Assembly: GCA_947174185.1 (NCBI GenBank)
Contig: CAMWHY010000005.1
Location: 1-45,735, forward strand
Source of the DNA: an uncultured Lachnospiraceae bacterium
GTDB lineage: Bacteria > Bacillota > Clostridia > Lachnospirales > Lachnospiraceae
Direction of reading: 5' to 3'
Length of the DNA: 45,735 nucleotides
Shown here: piece by piece, positions 8,047 to 16,870 of the stretch
Layout of the letters: each line of letters opens with the position of its first letter
How positions within the stretch are numbered: position 1 is the stretch's first letter
Notes under the pieces: generated by a model
Told to the model about the DNA's origin: nothing
Seen by the model: the letters and a program-made list of their open reading frames with translations, nothing else
Databases searched by the model: none
Made by a program: the position numbers and the translations under genes

Positions 8047-9723
8047 TCAATCTACCTCCATAATCACCGGCAGTATCATCGGTCTGCGCTTTGTCTTTTT
8101 CCAGACATAATCTCCAACAGCATCCTTAATATTATTCTTAATCTTTCCCCAGTCCCTGACATTGGAGATCATCATGTCATACATCGTTGCATTGACCACG
8201 GAGCGCATTTCCTCCAATATTTCATCGGATTCCTTCACATAGACAAATCCCCTCGTGACAATATCCGGTCCGGCAAGCACCTGCTCCCCCTCCGAATCCA
8301 TCGCCAGTACGGCAATGATGATACCGTCGTCAGCCAGACGCTGCCTATCCCGCAAGACCACATTGCCGACATCGCCGACGCCTAGACCATCCACAAAGAT
8401 CGCGCCAAACGGCACCTTGCCCACTACCTTCGCTTCCTGCTTTTCTATCTTCAACACATCCCCACTGTGTAGGATAAAGATATTCTCTTTCAATATTCCA
8501 AGCTGTTCTGCCAGTTTCGCCTGCGCCTTCAGATGCTTGTATTCTCCATGCACCGGAATTGCATATTTGGGCTGTGTCAGCGAATAAATCAGCTTGATCT
8601 CCTCCTGACAAGCATGCCCGGATACATGGGTATCCTGAAAAATAACATCTGCTCCCTTCTGAAACAGCTCATTAATGATCTTGGTCACTGCCTTTTCATT
8701 GCCCGGGATCGGATGCGAAGAAAAAACTACGATGTCTCTGGGACCGATCGACACCTTACGGTGTGTTGCATTCGCCATCCTGCTGAGCGCCGCAAGCCGT
8801 TCTCCCTGACTTCCGGTGGTAATGATGACCGTCCTTTCATCAGGATAATTCTTCAGCGTATCCACATCAACAAGAGTATCCGCAGGAACATTCAGCCGCT
8901 CCAGCTCAATCGCTGTATCTATGATATTCACCATACTCCTGCCTTCGATCGCCACTTTGCGGTTAAACTTGTGAGCAGAATTAATGATCTGCTGCACGCG
9001 ATCCACATTTGATGCAAATGTGGCAACGATGATGCGTCTGTCCTTATGTTCTTCAAAGATACTATCCAGCGTACTTCCTACCGTCCGCTCCGACGGGGTA
9101 AATCCGGGACGCTCCGCATTGGTACTGTCGCACATCAGCGCAAGTACGCCTTTCTTTCCAAGTTCACCAAATCTCTGCAGATCGATTGCGTCTCCAAAGA
9201 TCGGTGTATAGTCCACTTTAAAATCACCGGTATGAACAATGATGCCCTGCGGCGTATAGATTGCCAATGCTGCAGCATCCACAATACTATGGTTCGTCCT
9301 GATATACTCCACATGAAAATCCCCCAGAGTCATCGTCTGTCCGAACTGTACCACTTTCCTGACAACTACCTTATCCAGTTCATGTTCCTTTAGCTTCGCC
9401 TCAATAATACCCATCGTTAATTTAGTAGCATAGATCGGCACATTGATCTCTTTTAACACATAGGGCAACGCCCCGATATGATCTTCGTGACCATGGGTAA
9501 TCACGAAGCCTTTCACCTTCTCAATATTATCCTTCAGATATGTGATATCCGGTATGACCAAATCGATCCCTAACATATCATCCTCGGGGAATCCCAGACC
9601 GCAATCAACTACAAGGATACTGTCCTCATATTCAAATGCGGTAATGTTCATACCGATTTGTTCCAATCCGCCAAGCGGAATGATCTTCAGTGCTGCAGCA
9701 TCTGCTATTACACTTTTTTTCAA
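8047..9723 (-). CDS. rnj: Ribonuclease J
   Basis: A 558-residue metallo-beta-lactamase/beta-CASP ribonuclease (5'-3' exonuclease and endonuclease in mRNA decay and rRNA maturation). The zinc motif THGHEDH lies at residues 76-82, the beta-CASP region contains DSTNAERPGFTPSE, and the C-terminal domain ends in KKTKRRPMILPVIMEVD. It starts at TTG 9723, six bases after GGAGG. The length is typical of RNase J1/J2. It sits between DUF1292 and the MltG-like gene, inside a block otherwise ordered as in Bacillus. Confidence 0.96.
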   Translation of the reverse strand: MKKSVIADAAALKIIPLGGLEQIGMNITAFEYEDSILVVDCGLGFPEDDMLGIDLVIPDITYLKDNIEKVKGFVITHGHEDHIGALPYVLKEINVPIYATKLTMGIIEAKLKEHELDKVVVRKVVQFGQTMTLGDFHVEYIRTNHSIVDAAALAIYTPQGIIVHTGDFKVDYTPIFGDAIDLQRFGELGKKGVLALMCDSTNAERPGFTPSERTVGSTLDSIFEEHKDRRIIVATFASNVDRVQQIINSAHKFNRKVAIEGRSMVNIIDTAIELERLNVPADTLVDVDTLKNYPDERTVIITTGSQGERLAALSRMANATHRKVSIGPRDIVVFSSHPIPGNEKAVTKIINELFQKGADVIFQDTHVSGHACQEEIKLIYSLTQPKYAIPVHGEYKHLKAQAKLAEQLGILKENIFILHSGDVLKIEKQEAKVVGKVPFGAIFVDGLGVGDVGNVVLRDRQRLADDGIIIAVLAMDSEGEQVLAGPDIVTRGFVYVKESDEILEEMRSVVNATMYDMMISNVRDWGKIKNNIKDAVGDYVWKKTKRRPMILPVIMEVD

Positions 9724-9775
9724 AACAATCCTCCATTCTTTCTTCCTAATTTTTCATAATAGAAGTTATGTGTAG

Positions 9776-9888
9776 GCACATCACCCCTATCATGTGTTTT
9801 TTATTCTTTCAGCACATAACCTTACTGTCATGCGTCTTATTCTGTTCTTTCAGTACATAACCTCTCTATCATTGGTTTCCTTCATCCT
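9776..9888. repeat. Three degenerate direct repeats of about 36-41 bp
   Basis: Units begin at 9776, 9812 and 9853. Each starts GYACATMACC, continues with YATCAT or TGTCAT, and the first two end in TTCTTTCA. They fill the gap between RNase J and DUF1292 and run into the 3' end of the DUF1292 gene. No promoter consensus was recognised inside them. Confidence 0.6.
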
Positions 9889-10144
9889 TCTGCAGCGCTA
9901 TGTCTTCCATCAGTCCGGCAAAGATACCAGCCACCGCATCCAGTTCATTATCATCCGATACAACCACAAACACAGCCTCTGCATCCTCCTTTTCCGACAT
10001 ATCCTTCAGAATCAATGCTTCGCCATCTCCGGTCTCCACATCCGTCACCAGAAAATAATCTCTTCCACCGACTGTCGTCTCCTCCAGAACATAAAACTCT
10101 ACAGGACGTTCCTCATCCTCCGGTATCAATGTGATCTTTTCCAT
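9869..10144 (-). CDS. DUF1292 family protein (YrzB-like)
   Basis: A 91-residue acidic protein starting MEKITLIPEDEERPVEFYVLEE. It is a DUF1292 member, the third gene of the widely conserved IreB-RuvX-DUF1292 block in Firmicutes; its function is unknown. The frame stays open upstream through a repeat cassette into ruvX, but the conserved domain begins at ATG 10144, which has GGAAAGG at the right distance. The TTG inside the cassette (see the cassette at 10145-10255) could give a 27-residue N-terminal extension. Confidence 0.88.
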   Translation of the reverse strand: MEKITLIPEDEERPVEFYVLEETTVGGRDYFLVTDVETGDGEALILKDMSEKEDAEAVFVVVSDDNELDAVAGIFAGLMEDIALQKDEGNQ

Positions 10145-10255
10145 ACTAATAACCAAGCCTTTCCATAACCTGTAAATTTGGGCCGCAGGCACAAATTTAT
10201 GATTGAAAAATCTTTGATTTTTCAATCTAATCCTCCATGTCAGAGCAGTTTTACT
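10145..10255 (-). repeat. Hairpin/RBS cassette, copy A (upstream of DUF1292)
   Basis: Read on the minus strand: a small CAGTAAAACTG hairpin that includes the ruvX stop codon, the conserved tail GCTCTGACATGGAGGATTA, and a perfect hairpin of 27 bases (10201-10227) whose 5' arm begins GATTGAAAAAT. Next comes an imperfect AAATTTGTGCC/GGCCCAAATTT hairpin, and last TTATGGAAAGGCTTGGTTATT, which serves as the ribosome-binding site of the gene. The same modules recur at 29362-29416, 42563-42753 and 44593-44729. Confidence 0.85.
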
Positions 10256-10691
10256 GTGATTGCTTCTTCTGATTTCTAAGGTAATCCAGATACCCCTGCA
10301 GGATAAAAACCGCAGCAATCTCATCTACATACTGTTTTCTGTTTTCCCTGCGGATACCGGCTTCCATCATGTACCTGTCTGCCGCTACCGTCGTCAGCCG
10401 TTCATCCCAAAGGATCACTTCTAATCCGGTCCGCCTTTCGATCATTTCCTGAAATTCTTTAGTCTTCTCAACCCGATCGCCCTCGCTGCCATCCATATTC
10501 TTCGGACAGCCAAGAACGACCTTTTCTACGTCATTTTCCACGATCAATGTTTCGATCCTTGCAAGAGTCTGACGAAGCTTATTTTGCCGTTCACGCCGGA
10601 TAATCTCTTTTCCCTGCGCCGTCAGCAGAAGCTGATCGCTGATCGCCACGCCCACCGTCTTGCTCCCATAATCCAATCCCATAATCCGCAT
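10251..10691 (-). CDS. ruvX: RuvX/YqgF Holliday junction resolvase-like protein
   Basis: A 146-residue RNase H-fold protein of the YqgF family. It has the N-terminal [16 protein letters not shown] (catalytic Asp7), the internal [14 protein letters not shown], and WDERLTT ending with a C-terminal Asp-containing helix ([15 protein letters not shown]). Members are implicated in pre-16S rRNA 5' processing and Holliday junction resolution. It is flanked by ireB and DUF1292 as in Bacillus yrzL-yrrK-yrzB. The stop codon lies inside repeat cassette A. Confidence 0.95.
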   Translation of the reverse strand: MRIMGLDYGSKTVGVAISDQLLLTAQGKEIIRRERQNKLRQTLARIETLIVENDVEKVVLGCPKNMDGSEGDRVEKTKEFQEMIERRTGLEVILWDERLTTVAADRYMMEAGIRRENRKQYVDEIAAVFILQGYLDYLRNQKKQSQ

Positions 10692-10729
10692 AACAATTAC
10701 ACCCTTCCTGCTGCATCAGCAGACGCTAT

Positions 10730-11011
10730 CTAGTCCTCGTTCCAATGATTGGATCTGATATACTCCGTCAGCATTTCCTCTACCAGTTCATCACGCTCAG
10801 CTTTCATGATGATGCTTCGTGCATTCTTATGGCTGGTGATATAAGTAGGATCACCGGACATAATATATCCGACGATCTGGTTCACCGGATTATAGCCCTT
10901 TTCCCGCAATGCATCGTACACCTCTTCCAGTATGGTTTTGACGCTGTCCTCCTGCTCAATATCCACTTTAAAATATTGAGTCTGGGAAATATCTTCTGTT
11001 GGTTTTTCCAT
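10730..11011 (-). CDS. ireB: IreB family regulatory phosphoprotein
   Basis: A protein of about 93 residues matching UPF0297/IreB. Family-typical segments are [25 protein letters not shown], here given only as the family core, and [18 protein letters not shown]. In Enterococcus, IreB is phosphorylated by the PASTA kinase IreK and negatively regulates cephalosporin resistance. A GTG at 11020 is in frame, but ATG 11011 has AAGGGGTGG at proper spacing. It is the first gene of the ireB-ruvX-DUF1292 block and follows the glycosyltransferase on the same strand. Confidence 0.92.
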   Translation of the reverse strand: MEKPTEDISQTQYFKVDIEQEDSVKTILEEVYDALREKGYNPVNQIVGYIMSGDPTYITSHKNARSIIMKAERDELVEEMLTEYIRSNHWNED

Positions 11012-11053
11012 TTTTTCCACCCCTTCTGCTGCTAATTGCTTTTTCTTTATGTT

Positions 11054-12013
11054 CTATTTCGTTTTTTCCTGTGCGTCCGTTTCTTTAATAATATATTTTG
11101 GTCTGTTTTTAATTTCCAGATAAATCTGTGCCATATATTGTCCCAGAACGCCGATCATCAGAAGCTGCACGCCGCCTATAAACAGGATGAGGCAGACCAG
11201 AGAAGGATATCCTGCCACAGCCTCTGCGGTGATCAATTGTTTAATGATTACATAGACCGCATAGATCGCGGCTGCCAGACAGCATACAATACCGGTCATG
11301 GAAGATACAGCCAACGGCACTGTAGAAAATGATACAATACCCCTGAGTGCATAAGTAAATGCAGACCAAAACGGCAGCTTTGTCGTTCCGGCACTCCGTT
11401 CCACATTTTCAAAAGGAATCCATTTTGTCTTAAATCCAACCCATCCAAAGATACCCTTAGAAAAACGTTCATTTTCTTCCAACGTAAGTACAGCCTCTAC
11501 CATCTGCCGTGTCATCAGGCGATAGTCCCTTGCCCCGCTTTTCATATGTGTAGAGGAAATACATCCCATCATCCGGTAGAACGCGTCCGCCATCTTGGAC
11601 CGAAGCAGAGGCTCTCCTTTTCTATCCTTGCGGTATGTGGCAGCGCAGTCATACCCTTCCTTCGTCACCGCCTGATACATCTCAGGAAGCAACGATGGCG
11701 GGTCCTGAAGATCTGCATCCATAATGGTCACATAATCTCCCTTTGCCGCTTTTAATCCCGCATACATGGAAGCCTCTTTTCCAAAATTTCTGGAAAATGA
11801 AATATAATGCACCCTGGCATCGCTCTTACGAAGTCCCCTCATCAGCTCTAACGTCTTATCTTCAGAGCAATTATCCACCATAATGAACTCAAAATCCACA
11901 TAGTCCATCTGCTTACTGATTTTTATCAATTCCGGATATAATAAGGGAATCGCTTCTTCCTCATTATAACAGGGAATCACAAGAGAAATCAGATCTTTTC
12001 TCTGTTCCGCCAT
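11054..12013 (-). CDS. Membrane-associated GT2 glycosyltransferase (GtrB/DPM1-like)
   Basis: A protein of about 319 residues with a GT-A fold domain (LISLVIPCYNEEEAI near the N-terminus, then DADLQDPP as the DxD metal site) and two C-terminal transmembrane segments (about residues 230-290). This is the architecture of polyprenyl-phosphate glucosyltransferases (GtrB) and dolichol-phosphate-mannose synthase-like enzymes that load a sugar onto undecaprenyl phosphate. ATG 12013 is preferred over ATG 12025 because GGAGA lies just upstream of it. It is the last gene of the nucleotide-sugar cluster, which suggests it consumes that sugar. Confidence 0.9.
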   Translation of the reverse strand: MAEQRKDLISLVIPCYNEEEAIPLLYPELIKISKQMDYVDFEFIMVDNCSEDKTLELMRGLRKSDARVHYISFSRNFGKEASMYAGLKAAKGDYVTIMDADLQDPPSLLPEMYQAVTKEGYDCAATYRKDRKGEPLLRSKMADAFYRMMGCISSTHMKSGARDYRLMTRQMVEAVLTLEENERFSKGIFGWVGFKTKWIPFENVERSAGTTKLPFWSAFTYALRGIVSFSTVPLAVSSMTGIVCCLAAAIYAVYVIIKQLITAEAVAGYPSLVCLILFIGGVQLLMIGVLGQYMAQIYLEIKNRPKYIIKETDAQEKTK

Positions 12014-12030
12014 AATCTTCTCCATTCGCT

Positions 12031-13059
12031 CTACTCTTTTTCCGCTTTTTTTAATACCTCTACAGAAAAGTCGATCGTTGCCTGTACACCCTCTTCCAAA
12101 CTAGTCTTCGGTTCCCAGCCATATCTTTTTCTGGCATATTCATTGGAAAGCTGCGTATATTTATTTACTTCATTATCCAGCGCCTGCTCCGAGATCGGCA
12201 TTGCCCCTTCGTAAAGCGCGGGATAGCGGTTCCAGTAGTTGGAGGAAGCCACGTATTCAAATGCAATCTCCTCTTTCCCCATCAGACGTCTGACCGTTTC
12301 TGCCAGTTCATTGATCGAGACCGTGGTATTGGTCGAGACATTGACCGCATCAAAACCTGTTCCTTCCTGTACCCGCTCCGCCAGATCGATCAGATCATCC
12401 ACATAGACAAAGTCCCTTCTCTGGGTTCCCGTGGAATGCAGCACCGGCCGTCTTCCATAGTACAATTCCCGAATCAGATAACCCACAACGGGAGGCTGTG
12501 TTCTCAGGCAGTCCAAATGCGGTCCATAGACATTGGCAAATCTCATACATGTGATATTCATCCCATAAACATCCGCATAGGACTGACAAAAACGCTCCGC
12601 CGTGTATTTCGTATTCGGATAGATAAGGCTCGGCGGCTCCACCTTATCCTCCACAGACGGAAAATCCCGGTTATTCTCATAAACTGCAGAGGTACTTGCA
12701 AAAATAAATTTTTTGATCCCGTATGTTCTGGCTGCTTCTAAAAGCCCTACCGTTCCCATCGTATTGACTTCTACCGCTTTGGACGGATTCATCTGACAGT
12801 CCGGCAGCGGCGTAATGCCCGCAATATGATAAACATAGTCAAATTTCTTTTCTTCAAACAGTCTGTTGATCAGCGGAAGATTTAAAATATCGTCCCGGAT
12901 GATCTCATCTGTAAAGCAGTGATCCTCAAAGATCAGGTTATCCTCGGAACCATAGGAAAAATTATCGATCAAAGTAAGGTCGTCGCCCTTCTTCCATAGA
13001 TGGTATGCCAGCTGGGATCCGATAAATCCTGCCGCGCCCGTAATAAGTATCCTGCTCAC
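12031..13059 (-). CDS. NAD-dependent sugar epimerase/dehydratase
   Basis: A 342-residue extended SDR enzyme. It has the N-terminal Rossmann motif ITGAAGFIGSQLAYHL, a Ser-rich strand ASTSAVYENN, and the catalytic YPNTKYTAERF (YxxxK). GTG start at 13059 follows GAGAGGAT. The neighbours are a GHMP kinase upstream and a GT2 transferase downstream, so its substrate is probably the nucleotide sugar made by the upstream fusion protein. The exact reaction (4- or 6-epimerisation, dehydration) cannot be read from the sequence. Confidence 0.9.
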   Translation of the reverse strand: MSRILITGAAGFIGSQLAYHLWKKGDDLTLIDNFSYGSEDNLIFEDHCFTDEIIRDDILNLPLINRLFEEKKFDYVYHIAGITPLPDCQMNPSKAVEVNTMGTVGLLEAARTYGIKKFIFASTSAVYENNRDFPSVEDKVEPPSLIYPNTKYTAERFCQSYADVYGMNITCMRFANVYGPHLDCLRTQPPVVGYLIRELYYGRRPVLHSTGTQRRDFVYVDDLIDLAERVQEGTGFDAVNVSTNTTVSINELAETVRRLMGKEEIAFEYVASSNYWNRYPALYEGAMPISEQALDNEVNKYTQLSNEYARKRYGWEPKTSLEEGVQATIDFSVEVLKKAEKE

Positions 13060-13097
13060 ATCGATATCCTCTCTTTAAATAATATTCCGTTCCCTAT

Positions 13098-14084
13098 TTA
13101 ATCTTCAAAGATGATCCTGCTTCCCTGCGCATCCGTCTCAAACGGCACCTCACGATACCCGCTAAGCGCCTGCCGCACCGCTTCCTGCTTATCCAGCGGC
13201 ACATACAAAAGCATAAACCCGCCGCCACCTGCACCCAGAATCTTTCCACCTACAGCGCCCGCGTCTTTCGCCGCCTGGTACATACCATCGATGATCTCAT
13301 TGGAGACGCCGCCTGCAAACTGCTTCTTGATCTTCCATGTACGATCCAGTTCCTCGCCCCATACCTCTGGTTTACTGTCAGCAAGCGCCTGATATGTCTT
13401 ATCCACAGTTTCCACCAGATCATCCAGCATGGCACGCTTTGATTCCATCGTCTGTGTCTGCTCCTGCAGGATCTGTCTGGAATCTCTCGTATTACCAGTA
13501 AAAAAGAGCATCAAATGTTGAAACAGCTTATCCTTTGTCTCTTTCTTACAGATCAGCGGAGTTACACTGACCGACCCGTCATTGCAGAAACGATAACGGT
13601 GGATACCACCGTATGCTACGGCATACTGATCCTGTATTCCGATCTTCTGCCCCAGACAATCAATCTCAATATGGCACGCCTCTCTTGCCAGCTGTTCCGG
13701 CGAAACATACTCTCCCTTGTATGCGTGCAGGGCATTCAACACGCCGACTGCCAGCGCGCTGGAAGATGCCAGTCCAATACCGGCGCCGCTGAGGGGAATA
13801 TCCGCCATGTAGATCACTTCGATTCCCTTACTGATCCCGGTGAGCTTTAAAGCTTCCCGGATAATATTATGCTTCACCTCATCCACGGAATGGACCAGTT
13901 CATTACCGTTATATACGACGCGGATCATATCGTCAAATTTTTTATTCACCGTGATATATACATGCATATTCAATGCCGTACTGATCACGCTACCATATCC
14001 CAATCTGCTGTTTTCATAATAGTCCTTAAAATCGCTTCCTCCTCCGAAGAAGGATGCCCGCAGGGGCGTTTTTGATATGATCAT
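13098..14084 (-). CDS. GHMP sugar kinase (HddA-like heptose-7-phosphate kinase)
   Basis: A 328-residue GHMP kinase. The N-terminal SKTPLRASFFGGGSDF is characteristic of the HddA/fucokinase-like subgroup, the ATP loop is PLSGAGIGLASSSALAVG near residue 95-112, and the C-terminal motif is GGKILGAGGGGFMLLY. It overlaps no neighbour but lies only 9 bases after the nucleotidyltransferase/phosphatase gene. HddA phosphorylates D-glycero-D-manno-heptose 7-phosphate at C1. A sedoheptulose-7-phosphate isomerase (GmhA) is not in the window, so the heptose assignment is an inference from the gene set. Confidence 0.85.
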   Translation of the reverse strand: MIISKTPLRASFFGGGSDFKDYYENSRLGYGSVISTALNMHVYITVNKKFDDMIRVVYNGNELVHSVDEVKHNIIREALKLTGISKGIEVIYMADIPLSGAGIGLASSSALAVGVLNALHAYKGEYVSPEQLAREACHIEIDCLGQKIGIQDQYAVAYGGIHRYRFCNDGSVSVTPLICKKETKDKLFQHLMLFFTGNTRDSRQILQEQTQTMESKRAMLDDLVETVDKTYQALADSKPEVWGEELDRTWKIKKQFAGGVSNEIIDGMYQAAKDAGAVGGKILGAGGGGFMLLYVPLDKQEAVRQALSGYREVPFETDAQGSRIIFED

Positions 14085-14093
14085 GTGATTTTC

Positions 14094-15290
14094 TTATCCT
14101 TTCTTCCCCTCCAGCAGATCATTAACTGCGTCCAGCAGCGTATAATTTTCATCTACCAGAATACCCTTCACATCCGCATTCTCCGCCGTCTGGATATCGC
14201 GTTCATCATCCCCGATGAGATAACATTCCGGCAGATTGATGGAATAATCCTTCTGCGCCTGATAAAGCATACCCGGCTTGGGCTTTCTACAGGAGCACGT
14301 ACTGTCCCAGCCATGCGGACAGTAATAGATGGCGTCAATACACGCGCCGATGGCCAGAAGATCATCCTGCATCTTTTCATTCACCCGCGCCACGTCCTCA
14401 TCCGTCATCCTTCCCATGGCAATCCCAGCCTGATTGGAAACCAAGATGATAAAATATCCCGCATCCTTCAATTTCTTGACCGCTTCCTTCGCGCCCGGAA
14501 GCCAGATAAAATCTTCCGGTTTTTCTACGTAATGCGCCTTAGGCGGACGTACGTCAAGGGTTCCGTCCCTGTCTAAGAAAATATATTTCTGACCCGACAG
14601 AAACTCTTCCGTCAACTCTATCCTTGCAAATGAGCCAATAGAATAATACCTGTGTTCCGTCACCATCGCATAGAGAAGTCCCCGCTCCACGAGCTGCGGA
14701 TAGACAACTGCCTCAAAGTTCTCATTCTGATCGCTCATCAGGGATAAGACCTTTTTAGATACGATGGCATAACCAATATCCACGCCCTGCAGATCAGGCT
14801 GCGTGCGCTTTTTGTCATATACCAGAACCTGTCCATCTCCGGCGATCTTCAGATTATTTTTTGTATAGCCGTCCAGATTGGCATATGCGGTGAACTGTAT
14901 CCACGCACCATTTTCCTCATAAGCCCTTACCAGTCTTTCAAAATTGACCGGGCAGTAGTTGTCGCAGTACATCATCAGGAACTCATCCTGAAGATCATCC
15001 TCCGCGGCTTTCAAACGAAACTGTGTGTCATATTCCACCGGTGTAATACAGTATTTGATCTTTACGCCAAATCTGCTGCCGTCTCCTAAATGCTCCGTCA
15101 CCTTCTCCGGCAGATAGCCAAGCAGGATTATAATATCCTTTATTCCAAAAGATACGATCTGTTCCACAAGATATTCAATAAACGGTTTGCCCTGAAATGG
15201 ATACATGGGTTTCGGATTTGTCTCGGTAAATGGTTTCAGCCGCTCTCCCAGTCCTCCCGCAAATATTACCGCTTGTTTGATTTTTCCCAT
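14094..15290 (-). CDS. Fused sugar-phosphate nucleotidyltransferase and HAD-IIIA phosphatase (HddC-GmhB-like)
   Basis: A 398-residue two-domain protein. Residues 1-230 are a nucleotidyltransferase with VIFAGGLGERLKPFT and the KPMYPFQGKP lysine motif. Residues 236-398 are a HAD-IIIA phosphatase with FLDRDGTLD (Asp240, Asp242), the SNQ motif, a zinc loop with Cys-Pro-His and CSCRKPKPG, and the acidic GDDERDI. Separate HddC and GmhB enzymes perform consecutive steps of GDP-D-glycero-alpha-D-manno-heptose synthesis around the HddA kinase, which is encoded next. The fusion therefore probably supplies both the 7-phosphatase and the guanylyltransferase steps. Confidence 0.88.
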   Translation of the reverse strand: MGKIKQAVIFAGGLGERLKPFTETNPKPMYPFQGKPFIEYLVEQIVSFGIKDIIILLGYLPEKVTEHLGDGSRFGVKIKYCITPVEYDTQFRLKAAEDDLQDEFLMMYCDNYCPVNFERLVRAYEENGAWIQFTAYANLDGYTKNNLKIAGDGQVLVYDKKRTQPDLQGVDIGYAIVSKKVLSLMSDQNENFEAVVYPQLVERGLLYAMVTEHRYYSIGSFARIELTEEFLSGQKYIFLDRDGTLDVRPPKAHYVEKPEDFIWLPGAKEAVKKLKDAGYFIILVSNQAGIAMGRMTDEDVARVNEKMQDDLLAIGACIDAIYYCPHGWDSTCSCRKPKPGMLYQAQKDYSINLPECYLIGDDERDIQTAENADVKGILVDENYTLLDAVNDLLEGKKG

Positions 15291-15326
15291 AATCAGTCTC
15301 CATCATACACTATTTTGGCAAGAGTT

Positions 15327-16739
15327 TCAATTCCTGCCAATAATTCCACACAGATAATTATCTATCAAATTCCCTGTTATTTCAACATTTACTATCTGAT
15401 TGTGCAGATCCGTGTCCTGTTCCACTGCCACTTTGACATACTGCGGCGTGTGTCCGATCCAATATGCCCTGCTGCCAATCAGCTTTTTCTCCTCAAACAG
15501 CACTTCTACCTTCTGTCCAATATAATAACTTCGAAATTCTCCGGACTGTTTTTTCGTCAATGCAAGCAGTTCCTCACTCCTTGACGCTTTCTGCGCTTCC
15601 GTCAGCTGTCCCGGCATTGTTGCAGCCGGCGTATGCTGTCTTCTGGAATATTTAAAGACATGCATCTCAAAGAATGCCATCTTTTCCAAAAACGTTCTGC
15701 CTGTCTCAAATTCCTCTTCCGTCTCTCCCGGGAATCCGACGATCACATCTGTGGTAATGGCAGGATGATCAAAATATCTTCGCAGGTGCTCTGCTCCCGC
15801 TGCATATTCCTCTGTCGTATAATGCCGGTTCATCCGCTTCAATGTCGTATCGCATCCGCTTTGCAGGGACAGATGAAAATGCGGGCAAAGTTTCGGAATA
15901 TCCGCCAGAGCCATTGCAAAATCTCCTGTTACAATCCTCGGTTCCAGAGAACCCAGGCGAATCCTCCTGACATCCGGAATCGTTGAAATCTCTTGAAGCA
16001 GGCGCAGAAGATGCTGAGGATAGAATCTCCCTGCCCTGCTGATCCCGTCAGCTTCCTCCCAGTCCGATCCATAGGAGCTTAAATGAATCCCCGTGATGAC
16101 AAACTCCTGATATCCCTCTCCTGCAAGCTTGCGGATCTCCAAAAGTACCTCCTCCGGCTGCCGGCTTCTGACACGCCCCCTTGCATGCGGGATAATACAA
16201 TAACTACAGAACTGGTTGCAGCCATCCTGAATCTTGATGAACGCCCGGCATCGCTCTACCGGATACGCAAGCTGCATATCTTCATATTCCATGGTCTTTG
16301 CAATATCAATGACCGTCTGTCCCCCAAGGGTTTTACTCTTAATCTCTTTATTTTTATTCTGCCCTGATACGTCTTCCTCCTTCACCTGCGTTCTTAATGA
16401 CAGATATTGTGCCAATATGGATACGATTTCGCTCTTTTTATCATTTCCGATACACAGATCGATCCTATCGTCTTTTATCGCCGTTTCCAACCCGGTCTGC
16501 ACATAGCAGCCGACCGCGACCACCACCGCGTCCGGATTGCATTCCTTTGCACGGTGCAGCATCTGTCTGCTTTTTCGGTCTGCAATATTTGTTACGGTAC
16601 AGGTATTCACGATATAAACGTCCGCTTTCTCCTCAAATGACACGATCTCATAGCCATTCTCCAAGAGCAGCTGCCTTATCACATCCATTTCATAAGCATT
16701 GACCTTACAGCCCAAATTATGCAATGCTGCTTTTTTCAT
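15327..16739 (-). CDS. mtaB: MtaB-type tRNA (t6A37) methylthiotransferase
   Basis: A radical-SAM methylthiotransferase of about 470 residues that converts t6A37 to ms2t6A37. The N-terminal UPF0004 cluster uses Cys11 (LGCKVNAYE), Cys47 (NTCTVTN) and Cys78 (VGCYVQT). The radical-SAM cluster is CNQFCSYC (Cys174, 178, 181), and a C-terminal TRAM-like domain follows. NAYE after the first Cys is typical of MtaB rather than MiaB. The open frame extends to 16835, but ATG 16739 has GGAG six bases upstream and matches the family N-terminus. It is the most upstream gene of the long minus-strand run. Confidence 0.93.
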   Translation of the reverse strand: MKKAALHNLGCKVNAYEMDVIRQLLLENGYEIVSFEEKADVYIVNTCTVTNIADRKSRQMLHRAKECNPDAVVVAVGCYVQTGLETAIKDDRIDLCIGNDKKSEIVSILAQYLSLRTQVKEEDVSGQNKNKEIKSKTLGGQTVIDIAKTMEYEDMQLAYPVERCRAFIKIQDGCNQFCSYCIIPHARGRVRSRQPEEVLLEIRKLAGEGYQEFVITGIHLSSYGSDWEEADGISRAGRFYPQHLLRLLQEISTIPDVRRIRLGSLEPRIVTGDFAMALADIPKLCPHFHLSLQSGCDTTLKRMNRHYTTEEYAAGAEHLRRYFDHPAITTDVIVGFPGETEEEFETGRTFLEKMAFFEMHVFKYSRRQHTPAATMPGQLTEAQKASRSEELLALTKKQSGEFRSYYIGQKVEVLFEEKKLIGSRAYWIGHTPQYVKVAVEQDTDLHNQIVNVEITGNLIDNYLCGIIGRN

Positions 16740-16811
16740 CCTCTTCTCCATAACTTTACATTGATCCGGCGCTCTTTTTCCAATTCTAATGAACGCTGTT
16801 AATATTTCTGA

Positions 16812-16840
16812 TTGACTTCTTCCTTTCATTGTCATAATAT
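16812..16840 (+). promoter_or_regulatory. Sigma-A promoter for HPr-like gene
   Basis: TTGACT (16812-16817), a 17-base spacer and TAATAT (16835-16840) lie 30 bases before the HPr-like start. Confidence 0.7.
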
Positions 16841-16870
16841 AAAGGGTAAGAATGAAAGGAGGTTATCCCA

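Noticed and set aside
16740..16835. N-terminal extension of mtaB
   Set aside because: It lacks homology to MtaB, overlaps the divergent promoter, and the internal ATG at 16739 has a good RBS.
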